Shown here piece after piece: positions 42,210 to 53,191 of a stretch of 64,000 nt of DNA. Position numbers and translations under genes: made by a program. The stretch is taken from positions 25,001 through 89,000 of the forward strand of contig WBZZ01000428.1 in assembly GCA_019918135.1 (NCBI GenBank), in the 5' to 3' direction. Every line of letters starts with the position of its first letter. Position 1 is the first letter of the stretch. The DNA is from Paulinella micropora (Eukaryota; Cercozoa; Imbricatea; Euglyphida; Paulinellidae). Under the pieces are notes generated by a model. That model saw only the letters and a list, made by a program, of their open reading frames with translations, was not told the origin of the DNA and ran no database searches.

Positions 42210-43039
42210 ATGAGTTATTTTCTGGCCACGAGGAGGTCAGCCCGAGCCACCCGCGGGATCCCCCCTCTCTCGGCGTCGCTTGAAGAGGTTAGGCCACGCA
42301 AAAGAACCAAACTTCGGTCCGAGCAGTCTTCTTGCTGGCTGTTCAAACTGCCCGACGATCTCTGGCCAACCGTGAGAGACCTGGCAGGCGCGGAGGAAGC
42401 CGTCCGGTTCGCGCTCTCGTGCAAAAGCTCTTTGGCTCTAGTCCAGCAACCCGCCTTCTGGGCAAACTACGAGCATCCAGTGTTTAGGTTTTCGAACGAG
42501 CAGCACCGCAGAATACTCCGGTTCCTCGCCTGCGCCGAACGCCCTATACAACGGTTGGTGCTACAGCAGCCCTACTACCAAGACCGCGAACGCTGGTCCG
42601 ACTACCAGGCTACTCCCTAAAAACCGTCACGGTAGAAACCTTGGTCCTGGAGGGCGAATGGTACTCCGACCGGTTGTGGCAAGAAAGCAAGGCCCTGGAC
42701 GAGTTTGGCTGCATCCACAACCTAGTGGCCAGGGGCACCATCAACATCTGTCTGTCTCTGAAAGATAGTCAGCACACCCAGACTCTCCGGACGCTCGTGA
42801 TTTCGGGCCAAAGAGTCCACGACGAAAACCTCCGGAACCTGCAGGAACTGCAGCAACTACAGAGCCTGGCGCTGCACGATTGTCGTGTAATTACAGACCT
42901 GGGGCTGAAACATCTACGCTCCATGCCGAAACTCCAGAAACTCTACCTAGCCTCTTGCCACCAAATCACGGGCTCCGGCCTGCAGGAATTTAGCAAACAA
43001 ACAAACAAAACAAAAATATCTACCTACCTACTTACCTAA
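42210..43039 (+). pseudogene. F-box / leucine-rich-repeat gene 2, degenerate paralogue
   Basis: ATG at 42210 (MSYFLATRRSARATRG). The F-box (SSCWLFKLPDDLWPTVRDLA, FALSCKSSLALVQQPAFW) aligns with that of gene 1 (LPEDVWPMIDGLAG). The repeats (LQSLALHDCRVITDLGLKHL, LQKLYLASCHQITGSGLQEF) are fewer, and the end dissolves into a QTNKTK / (CCTA)n simple repeat. It looks broken about once and 3'-truncated. Confidence 0.6.
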
Positions 43040-43238
43040 CTACTTACCTACCTACTTACTTACTCCCTAAGGGCTGGGGCGGGGATTGCATGTTTTTTTT
43101 TTTTTTTTTTTTTTTTTAACAGTAAGCAAGGTTTAAATTAAATGAGAAGAAGACGAAAGAAAAATGAAGAAGAGCCTAATTCAAATAAATTCTGGTTCCA
43201 AGGAACGACAGTACAAGCTCATAAGGAAATCTGGAACT

Positions 43239-43273
<35 letters not shown>

Positions 43274-43575
43274 ATTTTTATTACAGTAAGCAAGGTTTAA
43301 TGAGAAAGAGACGATAGAAAAAAAAAAAAGCTTAATTCAAAAGAATTTCTCTCTCTCTCTCTCTTCTCTCTTCTCTCTCTCTCTCTCTCTCTCTCGCTCT
43401 CTCGCTCTCTCCCTCTCTCTCTCTCACTCTTTCTCACTCTCTCTTTCTTTCTTTCTTTCTTTCTTTCTCTTCCTCTTTCTCTCGATCTCTCTTTCTTTCT
43501 TTCTTTCTCTTCCTCTCTCTCTCTCTCTCTCTCTCTCCCTCTCCCTCTCTCTCTGTCTCTCGATCTCTCTCTCGA

Positions 43576-43606
<31 letters not shown>

Positions 43607-43615
43607 CTCTCTCTC

Positions 43616-43652
<37 letters not shown>

Positions 43653-43755
43653 CTCGATCTCTCTCTCTCTCTCTCGATCTCTCTCTCTCTCTCGATCGAT
43701 CTCTCTCTCTCTCGATCTCTCTCTCTCTCTCTCTCTTCCTTGCTCTTTCTCCCCA

Positions 43756-43788
<33 letters not shown>

Positions 43789-43797
43789 CTCTCCCTC

Positions 43798-43838
<41 letters not shown>

Positions 43839-43954
43839 CTCGATCTCTCTCTCTCTCTCGATCTCTCTCCATCTCTCTCTCCATCTCTCTCTCTGTCTCT
43901 CTCTCGATCTCTCTCTCTCTCTCGATCTCTCTCTCTCTCTCTTCCTTGCTCTTT

Positions 43955-43992
<38 letters not shown>

Positions 43993-44007
43993 CTCTCTCT
44001 TCCTCTT

Positions 44008-44038
<31 letters not shown>

Positions 44039-44094
44039 CTTCCTCTCTCTCTCTCTCTTTCTTTCTTTCTCTTCCTCTCTCTCTCTCTCTCTCG

Positions 44095-44129
<35 letters not shown>

Positions 44130-44379
44130 TCACACACACACACACTCGCTCCTGGTTCCAAGGAACAACAGTACAAGCTCATTGTTGTATGTGTGTAGGG
44201 GGGGGGGGGAGGGGGATTCGAGCTATAGAAGTTTGTTTCTTTTACCATTTTTGTTTTACCTTTTTCCGTCTTTCTTTCCAGCTTTATTATTTCTTTGCTT
44301 CTATCTTTCTTTCTTTCTTTCTTCTGTCTTTCTTTCTTTCTTCCTTCGTTTCTTTCTTCCTTTCTTCCTTCTTTCCTTC

Positions 44380-44410
<31 letters not shown>

Positions 44411-44579
44411 TTTCTTCTTCTTCTTCTTTCTTTCTTTTTTTTGTTGTTGTTGTTGTTGTTGCTTCTTCTCCCTCTTCTATATTCTTCTTTCTTTTCTTTC
44501 TTTTCCTTCTTTTTCTTTTTGTCTTGCTTCTCAATCTCATTCTCTTCATTCTCCCTCCCGTTCTCTCCTCCTCCTTAGT
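43040..44579. repeat. Polypyrimidine block: (T)n, (CT)n, (CTTT)n, (CA)n, (TTC)n
   Basis: Roughly 43340-44110 is (CT)n with GATCTC interruptions, followed by (CA)n at 44111-44150, then (CTTT)n and (TTC)n to about 44570. GGTTCCAAGGAAC.ACAGTACAAGCTCAT occurs at about 43193 and 44153, bracketing the block, and ACAGTAAGCAAGGTTTAA occurs at 43121 and 43285. Frames of Arg/Glu or Leu/Ser repeats here are not genes. Confidence 0.85.
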
Positions 44580-44738
44580 GTAATTATCAAGTACACGACT
44601 GACGACAACAGAATTAGAGAGTCCGTCGTAATCAAGGAAGTTATTTTAGAATCACACAAAAACGTCGAGCTGGGAAACGGGAAACAAATCGAAACTTCGG
44701 AAGATGAAGTTTCTGATGCTCTGGGGTACCGTTCATGA
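44580..44738 (+). CDS. Likely terminal exon after a giant polypyrimidine tract
   Basis: After CTCCTCCTTAG the sequence reads IIKYTTDDNRIRESVVIKEV and LESHKNVELGNGKQIETSED, then VSDALGYRS and a stop at 44736-44738. Composition and codon use change sharply from the preceding repeat, and the AG acceptor is preceded by over a kilobase of pyrimidines. No upstream exon was identified and no family is recognised. Confidence 0.45.
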   Translation, partial: VIIKYTTDDNRIRESVVIKEVILESHKNVELGNGKQIETSEDEVSDALGYRS

Positions 44739-44859
44739 TGTAAAAACAGGTGCGAAATAGTTTTGTATATTGCAGATTGGCGATTCATCTTTCACAGGGT
44801 TGGAGGAAGAAGAAAAAGACAGCCAGAGCCAGAAGTAATGTATTATTACAATTCCTATG

Positions 44860-44996
<137 letters not shown>

Positions 44997-45228
44997 GTGC
45001 TTCTCTGTCAATGGCTGATGCAAATCTGCACATGCGCCTCCATCGTCTCACCCGTGAGGGGAGTACGAAGAATTGACAATAGGCTCTAATGACACCCCCG
45101 CAAGGGCAGTTCCAACACTTCCAGACGGGCCGGTATGTTCAATGAAAATACTGGTGGCACCGACGGGAATCGAACTGGCGACAGGGCCCAGATGGTAGAA
45201 CTTGACCACTGGGCTATCACGGTGTCCA
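44997..45228 (-). repeat. SINE copy L (one internal unit)
   Basis: Near-identical in layout to copy G at 13.1 kb, including AATCTGCAC in place of ATTTCTGCAC. Confidence 0.9.
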
Positions 45229-45295
<67 letters not shown>

Positions 45296-45513
45296 GTGCT
45301 TCTCTGTCAATGGCTGATGCATTTCTGCACATGCGCCTCCATCGTCTCACCCGTGAGGGGAGTACGAAGAATTGACGATAAGCTCTAATGACACCCCCGC
45401 AAGGGCAGTTCCAACACTTCCAGACGGGCCGGTATGTTCAATGAAAATACTGGTCCAGAAATAGACAGGTATGTTCAATGAAAATACTGGTGGCACCGAC
45501 GGGAATCGAACTG

Positions 45514-45514
<1 letters not shown>
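45296..45514 (-). repeat. SINE copy M, 5'-truncated in the tRNA head
   Basis: AAATAGAC variant. The copy stops after the B box and (AAT)n follows directly, so the A box is missing. Confidence 0.9.
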
Positions 45515-45545
<31 letters not shown>

Positions 45546-45810
45546 GTGCTTCTCTGTCAATGGCTGATGCATTTCTGCACATGCGCCTCCATCGTCTCAC
45601 CCGTGAGGGGAGTACGAAGAATTGACGATAGGCTGTAATGACACCCCCGCAAGGGCAGTTCCAACACTTCCAGACGGACCGGTATGTTCAATGAAAATAC
45701 TGGTCCAGACGGACCGGTATGTTCAATGAAAATACTGGTGGCACCGACGGGAATCGAACTGGCGACAGGGCCCAGATGGTAGAACTTGACCACTGGGCTA
45801 TCACGGTGTC
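45546..45810 (-). repeat. SINE copy N (subfamily 1)
   Basis: Full length with two internal units. Its (AAT)n-flanked position just upstream of the host gene at 46 kb suggests insertion in an intron or promoter. Confidence 0.9.
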
Positions 45811-45872
<62 letters not shown>

Positions 45873-45976
45873 TAGTAATAGTAATATTTATTAAGAGTAT
45901 ATCCGATTGTTGCAGAAGCAGTACTAGTACCGCAGGGTTTCTGTGCATTCCATTGTATTTATTTTGTTGCTTGCAG

Positions 45977-46721
45977 CCCAGGGCAGGGATGTCCTCTGCG
46001 CGAGGAAGTTGTTTCAAGGGGACGACTTGCCAAATAGAATTGATCTGCAATTCCTTGAGTTCTATATGCTCAATGCAGACCGCTCTAAGCTGCTCGGGGA
46101 CTCTAGCTTGACTTGGGAAAAGGACTTGAAACCATTGTTCGTTCCCTATATGATTAAGAACACTTCTGCAAATCCTCCCATCTTTCGCAAGTACAGGAAG
46201 AGGGATCTTCTTTGGGCCTTGTTCAACAGAAAAGACAGATCCAAAAAGCTCAAACATGGTGATAACTAATCTTTTTTTGGCCTTATTACTAATCGTGTAT
46301 TGTTTTAATAGAAAGTTTGAGTGAGAGTAGCTTGCAGCATCAGAGCCCGGAGCAGGATCTGGTTCCGGACGCGACAGAAACGCCTAACAAGACAGCCACA
46401 GGAGCAAAAAAGAAGAAGACCAAGGCCGGCACCAAAGCTGCAAAGAAGCCGGGCAAATCCAACCGTGGCAACAAAAGCAGCCTCAGAGATGGTCATGTAC
46501 GATTGCGCCGTAATTGTTAAATATTTTTTTCTGTTTTGATTTCTTATGCAGAAGCAGGCCTGTTCCAGTCGCTTCAGGATGGCAAGGTCAAAATCAATTG
46601 TTTTACCTCCTCACTAATCTTGTTTTTCATGCTAGACTTTTTCGGAGGAGGATATCCAGAAGCTTGTTGACGTGGCGATTAAGAAAAATAATAAAAAGAG
46701 AAAGAAGGGAAAGAAGAAGAA

Positions 46722-46768
<47 letters not shown>

Positions 46769-47146
46769 AGAATCAGAAGAAGAAGAAGAATCAGAAGAAG
46801 AAGAAGAATCAGAAGAAGAAGAAGAATCAGAAGAATCAGAAGAAGAAGAAAAGCCTAAGAAAGGGGAAAAGAAGAAAAAGAAAGGTAAGAAGGTGAACAA
46901 GAAGAAGACGAAGAAGACGAAGAAGGGGAGCAAGAAAGAAGATGACGAGGAGGAAGAAGAAGAGGAGGAGGAAGAAGACGGGCCAAAACCAAAGAAAAAG
47001 AAGGGAAACAAGAAAAATAAGAAAAAGAATGCAAAGAAGAAAAATAAGAAAAAGAAGGCGAAAAAGAACAAGAAAACAAAGAAGAAGAAGAAGAAGAAGA
47101 AGAAGAAGAAGAAGAAGAAGAAGAAGAAGAAGAAGAAGAAGAAGAA

Positions 47147-47178
<32 letters not shown>

Positions 47179-47332
47179 AGAGACCGAAAGTGACAGCGAC
47201 GAAGAAAGCGAATCTTTGAAAAGAAGAAAGAAAAAGAAGATGAAATTAGCGATTTCACGAATCAGCGGCAGCGGTTCGCGCTCGGAAAAATGGATGGACT
47301 ATGCGCTGGCTGTCTTGGCTATGCGGTCATGA
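45977..47332 (+). CDS. Spliced host gene with Lys- and Glu-rich C-terminal half
   Basis: Acceptor ttgcag at 45976; exons 45977-46258, 46312-46491, 46552-46586 and from 46636. Introns of 53, 60 and 49 bases keep the frame at each junction. The first part reads GRDVLCARKLFQGDDLPNR and WEKDLKPLFVPYMIKNTS; exon 2 is Ser/Lys-rich (KKKKTKAGTKAAKKPGKSN); exon 4 starts TFSEEDIQKLVDVAIKKNN and enters (AAG)n. The stretch ends with a poly-Glu frame, ETESDSDEESESLKRRKKK and EKWMDYALAVLAMRS, stop at about 47332. How the frames within the AAG/GAA repeats connect is unresolved. A nuclear, nucleic-acid or chromatin-binding protein is a guess. The 5' exon is not found; SINEs lie upstream. Confidence 0.6.
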
Positions 47333-48048
47333 ACCTACCGCTGCTCCCCGGCCTCCCCTTCCTCCCCCCCCCCCCCCCCCCGCGCTCCCATTCCCGCACC
47401 CAACTTCAAGGAATGGATCAATTTTTGCTTTTATATCATGATGTATCGGATTTAGTTTTTATTTGTGGGCTTGACGCATGCGTAGATTGACAATATTTCT
47501 TGGCATATGTGCGCGGCATTGAATCTATCACATTAACTTCGCCTGCCTTCCCCACCCCTCCCCCCCCCCCCCCCCCCCGCGCCTGCCGACCGGCGGGCTG
47601 CTACCATTCCCATCAACTCATGATCAAGAACCAACTATTTTTTCCTTTGCTTTTATTTCATAATCAATCAGGTTTATATTTTTTTTGTTCGCTTGACGTA
47701 CGCGTGCTTTCATATCATTTGAGCCTTGTTTGGACTTGGTTGTAATTGGTCGCTTCATGTGATGAAACGGGCCGTTCTGATGCGGTGCTACCAAGTCCAG
47801 AAAACTAATTCAAATTGCTAATTTTTTTTTGGTTAACTGCTGCTTGCTTTACAATAAATTTAAAATGCAGTTTGCAGTGGTTTTGTGACGATATGAGAAT
47901 TAGATTTTTGACTTGGTCATAATTTTGGTAGGTCGGATTTGGTACTGGTCAGGTAATGTTATGAAATGAGCACAAGTCCAAAGCAAGTCAAAATTAATTA
48001 AAAAACATTTTTTAATGGTTGAAAATGTTAATAATTATCAAATCACAG
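47333..48048. other. Spacer with two poly-C runs
   Basis: Poly-C runs at about 47366-47382 and 47561-47578 lie in two diverged copies of a roughly 200-base segment (each followed by ATTTTTGCTTTTAT or TTTCCTTTGCTTTTAT and CGCTTGACG). No gene. Confidence 0.5.
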
Positions 48049-48252
48049 TCATTCCTGCAGTTTCAATACTTTGTCAAAATGGTCCATAAGACTATAAAAT
48101 TTCGGAAAAACCGACCCTCCCAAGTTGGCCGAATTGTTTGTTTTAAAGAGTTCTCGGTTGTCTGGGTCCATACCTAAGGAAGGCGCGTACATAACGTTTT
48201 TAGTTTCTAGGTACATAAAATATTCTTGGGGTCCACGATTTTTTTGTTTCAA
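48049..48252 (-). CDS. Possible exon of unknown gene
   Basis: A 67-residue minus frame (GPQEYFMYLETKNVMYAPSL, ELFKTNNSANLGG, FPKFYSLMDHFDKVLKLQE) has non-repetitive protein-like composition and ends in TGA. The region upstream turns into microsatellites. No domain is recognised. Confidence 0.3.
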   Translation of the reverse strand: MKQKNRGPQEYFMYLETKNVMYAPSLGMDPDNRELFKTNNSANLGGSVFPKFYSLMDHFDKVLKLQE

Positions 48253-48469
48253 ACTTGGAATCTTAATCAGTGTGAAACTTGTGGTAAACCCAATAAAGAC
48301 TTAGCCAGAGTAGAACATGAAGCAAGAACAGAGATGCAAGTATAGGCTGGAAAAAAAACCACAGACAAGAAAAAGAGCACGAGAAGCCATGTAAGGAAAG
48401 GATGAAACATTTTTTAAAATGCTTATTTAAATTTTGTTGCAAGTATGGCTGATTATAACGGCGCAACAT

Positions 48470-48472
48470 GAA

Positions 48473-48507
<35 letters not shown>

Positions 48508-48889
48508 ATTGAAAGAAGAAAGGCGGCGGGGGGGGGGGGGGGAGGGGGTAAGAAATGCAAGAGAAAAAGGGAGAGGTTGGGGAGGGGCCGGGTGGATGGG
48601 AAGAGTTAACAAAGAGGAAAACTCGTAGGATGATTTTTCTTTCCCGCTGGAATGGTCCTGTTTTGTTTTTGTTTTGTGTTTGTGTGTGTGTGTTTTTTTT
48701 ATTATTATCACCATGGAATGCCTGAGAGCAAATGAAAGAGATTTGGTAGAACATTCATGTTCAAAAAATGTAGGAAATCTGCACAAAAACACAAACTCGA
48801 CTCACACATATTGCACACACACACGCACACACACACACCCACACACACGCGACAGACAGAAAAAACAACAGATCTTACACACAACCTTG

Positions 48890-48926
<37 letters not shown>

Positions 48927-49881
48927 CAGACACACAAACAACGTTTCTCACACGAATACATAACTCTACAAATCATACGCACATTTTTACACACAACCTT
49001 TTTCAGAGACACATACAGAGACACAAACACACACAAGCACAGAGATTAGAAAACATAGACACAAAAAGACTTTGCACAAGTTACATACACACAATCAACG
49101 TTTCACGCACTCACGTATTGTTACACTCTAAAACCCTTCAACAACACATAACACGAGTTTCCACACACACACACACACATACTATGCTTCTCAGAAACAA
49201 AAAAATTTTTTGCACACGAGAAATCCACACGTACACACACACCCAGGGTTTAGCTTTTGGAAAATCTGATGCGAGCGTTTCTGAGCCAACATTGAGTGCT
49301 CAATTGGGTCTTTGGCCGACATTGAGCTCAATGTGTTTTTAGCCAACCTCTCTTAGCAGGGTTGGCCCCCCTCCCCTCCCTTTCTTGGATTAGTCACAAA
49401 TCGTTTCTGCATCCTTTCGCAAAACTGCATTTTGTGTGTGTGGTGCGTGTTAAGTGTATGTGACATGATGTGTGTGTGTGTGTGTGTTGTGTTGTGTGTG
49501 TATGTGTGTGTGTGGTGCGTGTTAAGTGTATGTGACATGATGTGTGTGTGTGCGTGTGTGTATGTATGTGTGTGTGTTGTGTTGTGTGTGTATGTGTTTA
49601 TGTTTGTGTGGTGTGTGTTAAGTTGGAAATTCGTGTTCTGTGTGACATGATGTGTGTGTTGTGTGTGTGTGTGTGTTGTGTGTGTGTTGTTGTGTTGTGT
49701 GTGTATATGTGCGTGTGTGTTGCGTTGTGTGTGTTGTGTTGTGTGTATGTGTGTGCTGTGTTGTATGTGTTGTGTTGTGTGTGTATGTGTGTGTGTGAGT
49801 TGTACAATCTTTCTTAAATTGTGCCCCAAGTTACAGCCAAGCTTGGAATGTTGCGTTGGCGATTTGGCGTTCTCTCTTTCT

Positions 49882-49926
<45 letters not shown>

Positions 49927-49930
49927 GATC
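48470..49930. repeat. Microsatellite region: (GA)n, poly-G, (CA)n, (TG)n, (CT)n
   Basis: (GA)n at 48476-48503, poly-G at 48529-48541, CA-rich DNA at 48800-49240, TG-rich DNA at 49430-49800 and (CT)n at 49870-49923. The CA-rich and TG-rich stretches are rough complements and could form a long imperfect hairpin. No gene except a possible short exon at 49924-50037 (GRKVVGRKDCTNLRSHYRHA) following the (CT)n tract. Confidence 0.8.
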
Positions 49931-50252
49931 CTCTTCCTGATACGAAGGGCCGGAAGGTCGTAGGTCGTAAGGATTGCACAAATTTGCGTAGTCACTACCG
50001 GCATGCTTTTTATGTTATTAAAAGTCGTAGTAAATAGCAAAAAAACTTTTATTAGTTTATATTAATATAATAATGCATTTTGACTACTTAAATATAGCCT
50101 ACGGCAACGCAAAGATAGCTGTACTACACATTCCAGACTGCTATGTGCCTGACGGTAAAGTCCGCTTCCTCAGGCTGTGTAGCCGCGAATTAAGTAACAA
50201 AACGACGCAAAGCTGCAAAAAGAAAGCATATTATAAATTGTCTGTGTTTTCC

Positions 50253-50467
50253 CGCCTCCGGTGGCACTTGGAGCGCCACCGGATGCGTACGCAGGCTACC
50301 GCGCCACCCCACCCGTGATACCTACGTCAGGAGGGCAAGTCCGAATCCTAGCGCGGTACAACACAAAGTACACAACAAAATCAATCATAAACAGTAAAGT
50401 CAAGAGAGAAAATGAAAGTTAATGCTCTCTCCTGCCTCCGGTGGCACTTGTGGCGCCACCGGAGGCG
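50253..50467. repeat. Pair of GC-rich hairpins
   Basis: GCCTCCGGTGGCACTTG followed by GCGCCACCGGA occurs at about 50254-50283 and again at about 50434-50465. Each can fold with a GCCTCCGGTGGC / GCCACCGGAGGC stem. This may be the 3' end or regulatory region of a host gene, or mobile hairpin units. Confidence 0.6.
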
Positions 50468-50495
50468 AGTATGCTACCTTGTACGCGCTAACGGT

Positions 50496-52060
50496 CTACT
50501 CAAGCCGAGAGTTACCCTCTGCCATGTAATTCAGAAACGAGGTACTTTGCTGTTGACTGTGTGACAAATACAACGTTGCTTGCTGCTGTGAGTATGCCAG
50601 ATACGCCGCAAGGCCGCTGCCTCCACGGCCTCCACCGGCTGCTGGCTGGAAAACAGGTGACAACGCAGGCTGTTGACCTCCATATCCGCCATGCTGGTCG
50701 GGCGGGGAGGACGGGGGGATTGCAAAGGGGACCACATGCGGCGGCGACGATGGGGGCGCGCACTTCTCCTTGCATATGCACCCTTTGCCATGCTTAGCAT
50801 CTGGTACACATTCCTCACATTTGCACCCTTTGCCATGTGGTACGCACCCTGTGCAATCGCACCCTTCTCCATGCCCGGGGACGCGTTGCGACTGGCGGCA
50901 CCGCGGGCATTGACAGCCTGGGGCGCATACCTGACGATCACCTCCCCCTTGGATCGGGGTCTGCCCGTCCGACCGCTTTGAACCACTTTCCTTTGCAGTG
51001 CCACGCTTCACTTTCTTCTTTTTAGGTGACTGCAAGGGTGAATCTTCCGACTCATCATCCGAATCTTCCGACTCATCATCCGAATCCTCCTCGTCCGTTT
51101 CCTCTAAATCAAAACCAGGTACCCATCACATCAGATTGTGCACGGCAAGCTTATTACCTTGCGCGCGCGCTTCAGTATTGATAGCAGCAGCAAGCTTGGC
51201 CCTTGCCTTGGCGCGCTTCTTGATGCCCAGGGGGCACGTCGGGCAAAGGCAAGTTGGCAGGTGCGTCTGGTTGCCACCCTTGCCACCGACTCCAACTTTT
51301 TTACCAGCTGCAGTCTTCTTTGCAGGTAGCTGTGAGAGTGCAAGCATGTTTTGTGTTGTGTGGGTGCAGGCTCTTACCTTGAAGTTCTGGGTGCAGGCGA
51401 AGACTCATTGAAGCGAGGCCAAATCAACTTCCTGTCCGCATCCGCCGCCAGAGGCATGTCCCGGGGCGTTACTCCCCCAACGTGCTGGGGCCAATACACA
51501 GAGCCCTTCTGGCCATCGTAGTCAAATACAAAAAAACCGCCGTACACGAGGTTGTCCGTCATTTTGAGGATGGGGTATTGATATATTTCTCTTGCCTTTC
51601 GGCAGAATCCAGGTGCAGTTTGCACCTGAACCCTCAGGTGCATGGTTTATCAGCGCGCCTGCGTTGCATGGCGGCTGGGAACGATCCTCTGCTACTTCCT
51701 TGCGATGTGCTTTGGTAAAGCACCAGAGCTTGCCACCGATCTTGAGCGTGCTATCGCCCGGACTTGCCAAAACAGCAGAGAAGCCTGCGGGATCCACCTT
51801 TTCATCATAGCAGTCGCCCCAAAATTGTAGCAGCAGTTCCCTCCCGAATCCGCCGAGCTCCTCGCCCTCCCGCAGCCCAATGTCCCCGTACCGAGCTCCG
51901 TTGATGGGAACTAGCTGCACCCCGTAACCTTCTAGAGGATCTCTTCCCTCTGGATCAACGAACGAATCCATTGCAACAACGCGCACCTCGCCCTTTGGCA
52001 ATACCGACTTGCGCCTGACCTTGCGGGACGCAATACTATCCCTGCGCATAATAAATTTTA
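50496..52060 (-). CDS. Spliced host gene: possible SET-like region and Cys-rich zinc-binding C-terminus
   Basis: The last two exons are clear: 51158-51317 and 50496-51103 with a 54-base intron that keeps frame (EARAQ to EETDEEDSDD). They hold PTCLCPTCPLGIKKRAKAR, an acidic Ser/Asp repeat, a KKKKVKRG basic patch, and CxC repeats (CAPGCQCPRC, GCDCTGC, GCKCEEC, GCICKEKC) that probably bind zinc, then a Gly/Gln-rich tail. Upstream coding (51374-52060) reads KGEVRVVAMDSFVDPEGRD and ALINHAPEGSGANCTW, which recalls the INHS..PNC motif of SET methyltransferases; junctions there are unresolved. A chromatin or DNA-binding role is inferred. An RNA or DNA transposon origin is an alternative. Confidence 0.55.
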
Positions 52061-52158
52061 CATCATTTTCAATGACAGACAAGCTGTTGTTGCTTACCCC
52101 TGACTGCTGGATGCGCTCAGGGCGGTGCTGGAGGCAGAGGCCTTCGCGTCTGCACTGA

Positions 52159-52488
52159 CTTTGGGGGGGGGTTTGAGAACCGGTGCGCGGGGCACAGCTC
52201 AGAGGTACCCAAAATCTTAGGAGCCTCTCGGTACCGGCACGCGGGGGGCCCCCGCTGATGAACATTTCCTACCTGTTCGAGGGCAGCGGCTACAACGGCC
52301 CGCTGGCGGTCTGGAACACGTCCTCGGTTCTCTTGGCCTCCTACGCCTTTCTCGGCCTAATCCCGGGCGCGTCTATCGATATCAACACTTGGGACTTATC
52401 GGGACTTAGGGCCGCCGATGGCTGTGTCGGCTTTGCAGGCAGCAACGTCAGGTTGCCGAACAATTGGGACCGGCTGAGCTTTACGTAA
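52159..52488 (+). CDS. DUF285/BspA-type repeat fragment
   Basis: GGPPLMNISYLFEGSGYNG, PLAVWNTSSVLLASYAFLG and INTWDLSGLRAADGCVGF show the W..SSV....FxG repeat of the DUF285 family (surface or ligand-binding leucine-rich-like repeats common in protists and giant viruses). It is GC-rich, ends at 52488 and is followed by a poly-T spacer. Only the last two or three repeats are here, so it is a 5'-truncated piece. Confidence 0.5.
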
Positions 52489-53100
52489 AAACGTCAAATT
52501 AAATCCTGTTTTTTTCTTTTTTTTTAATTGAATTACGTTTTAAAATCGAATTACTTTTTAAAATCACCAGAGAGGGTTGACAGGGGAGGGGTTGACTATA
52601 CAGGGCAGGCCGGGGGGCGGCTTCTTCGCGCAGACAGTCGCGCTTTCCGCGGCGTTTGGGAGGTGCCACCCTGCGTCGTCGCTGTTCATCCGAGCCGCGC
52701 CCACGACACGGTCACGCGGGGGATGGCGGAAGGGACATTTATCTCGCGCCATTAACTGTTCTCTTTCTGTGCGTGCGGCGGTTTCTAGGGGAGAGGGGGG
52801 TTATATATCTCCCCTGTCAAAACCACAAGCCTTCTTTCGCCGACATTTGCCCTTCCCCCTTTCCCCCCGCCCCAACCCCACACACAGTCCCCACATTTCC
52901 CCTTTTCCCCCCAATCGAGCGGGAACGGGGAGGGGGGGGGGGGGGAGGGGTGGTCTATTCTTCCTTCTGGTGTCGCTGCCGTTGCGTTTCTGTGTTTTTT
53001 TTTTGGGGATGGGTGGGGGTGTGGGAGGGAGGGGGGGGGGGGGGCGGCGAGAAACTTTCTCATTGCTTCCCACCGTTTTTTTTCTTTAATCTAATTTCAG
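52489..53100. other. Spacer with G-rich and C-rich runs
   Basis: Poly-T near 52510, poly-G near 52929-52944 and 53030-53042, and C-rich stretches near 52850-52910. Frames of Pro, Ser or Gly here are composition artefacts. Confidence 0.55.
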
Positions 53101-53191
53101 GCGTCGTAGGGGATATACGCACTCTTGCAGAAAGCTGTCTCTGGCACGGCCTCTGTGCTCGCTCTGGTCTTTCTTCCTGGCCACTGCATCT

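Noticed and set aside
43340-44250. Arg/Glu-repeat proteins on the minus strand and Leu/Ser-repeat proteins on the plus strand
   Set aside because: Pure products of (CT)n/(GA)n microsatellite DNA.
46679-47258. Ser/Phe/Leu-repeat minus-strand frames
   Set aside because: Antisense of the AAG/GAA repeats in the spliced host gene.
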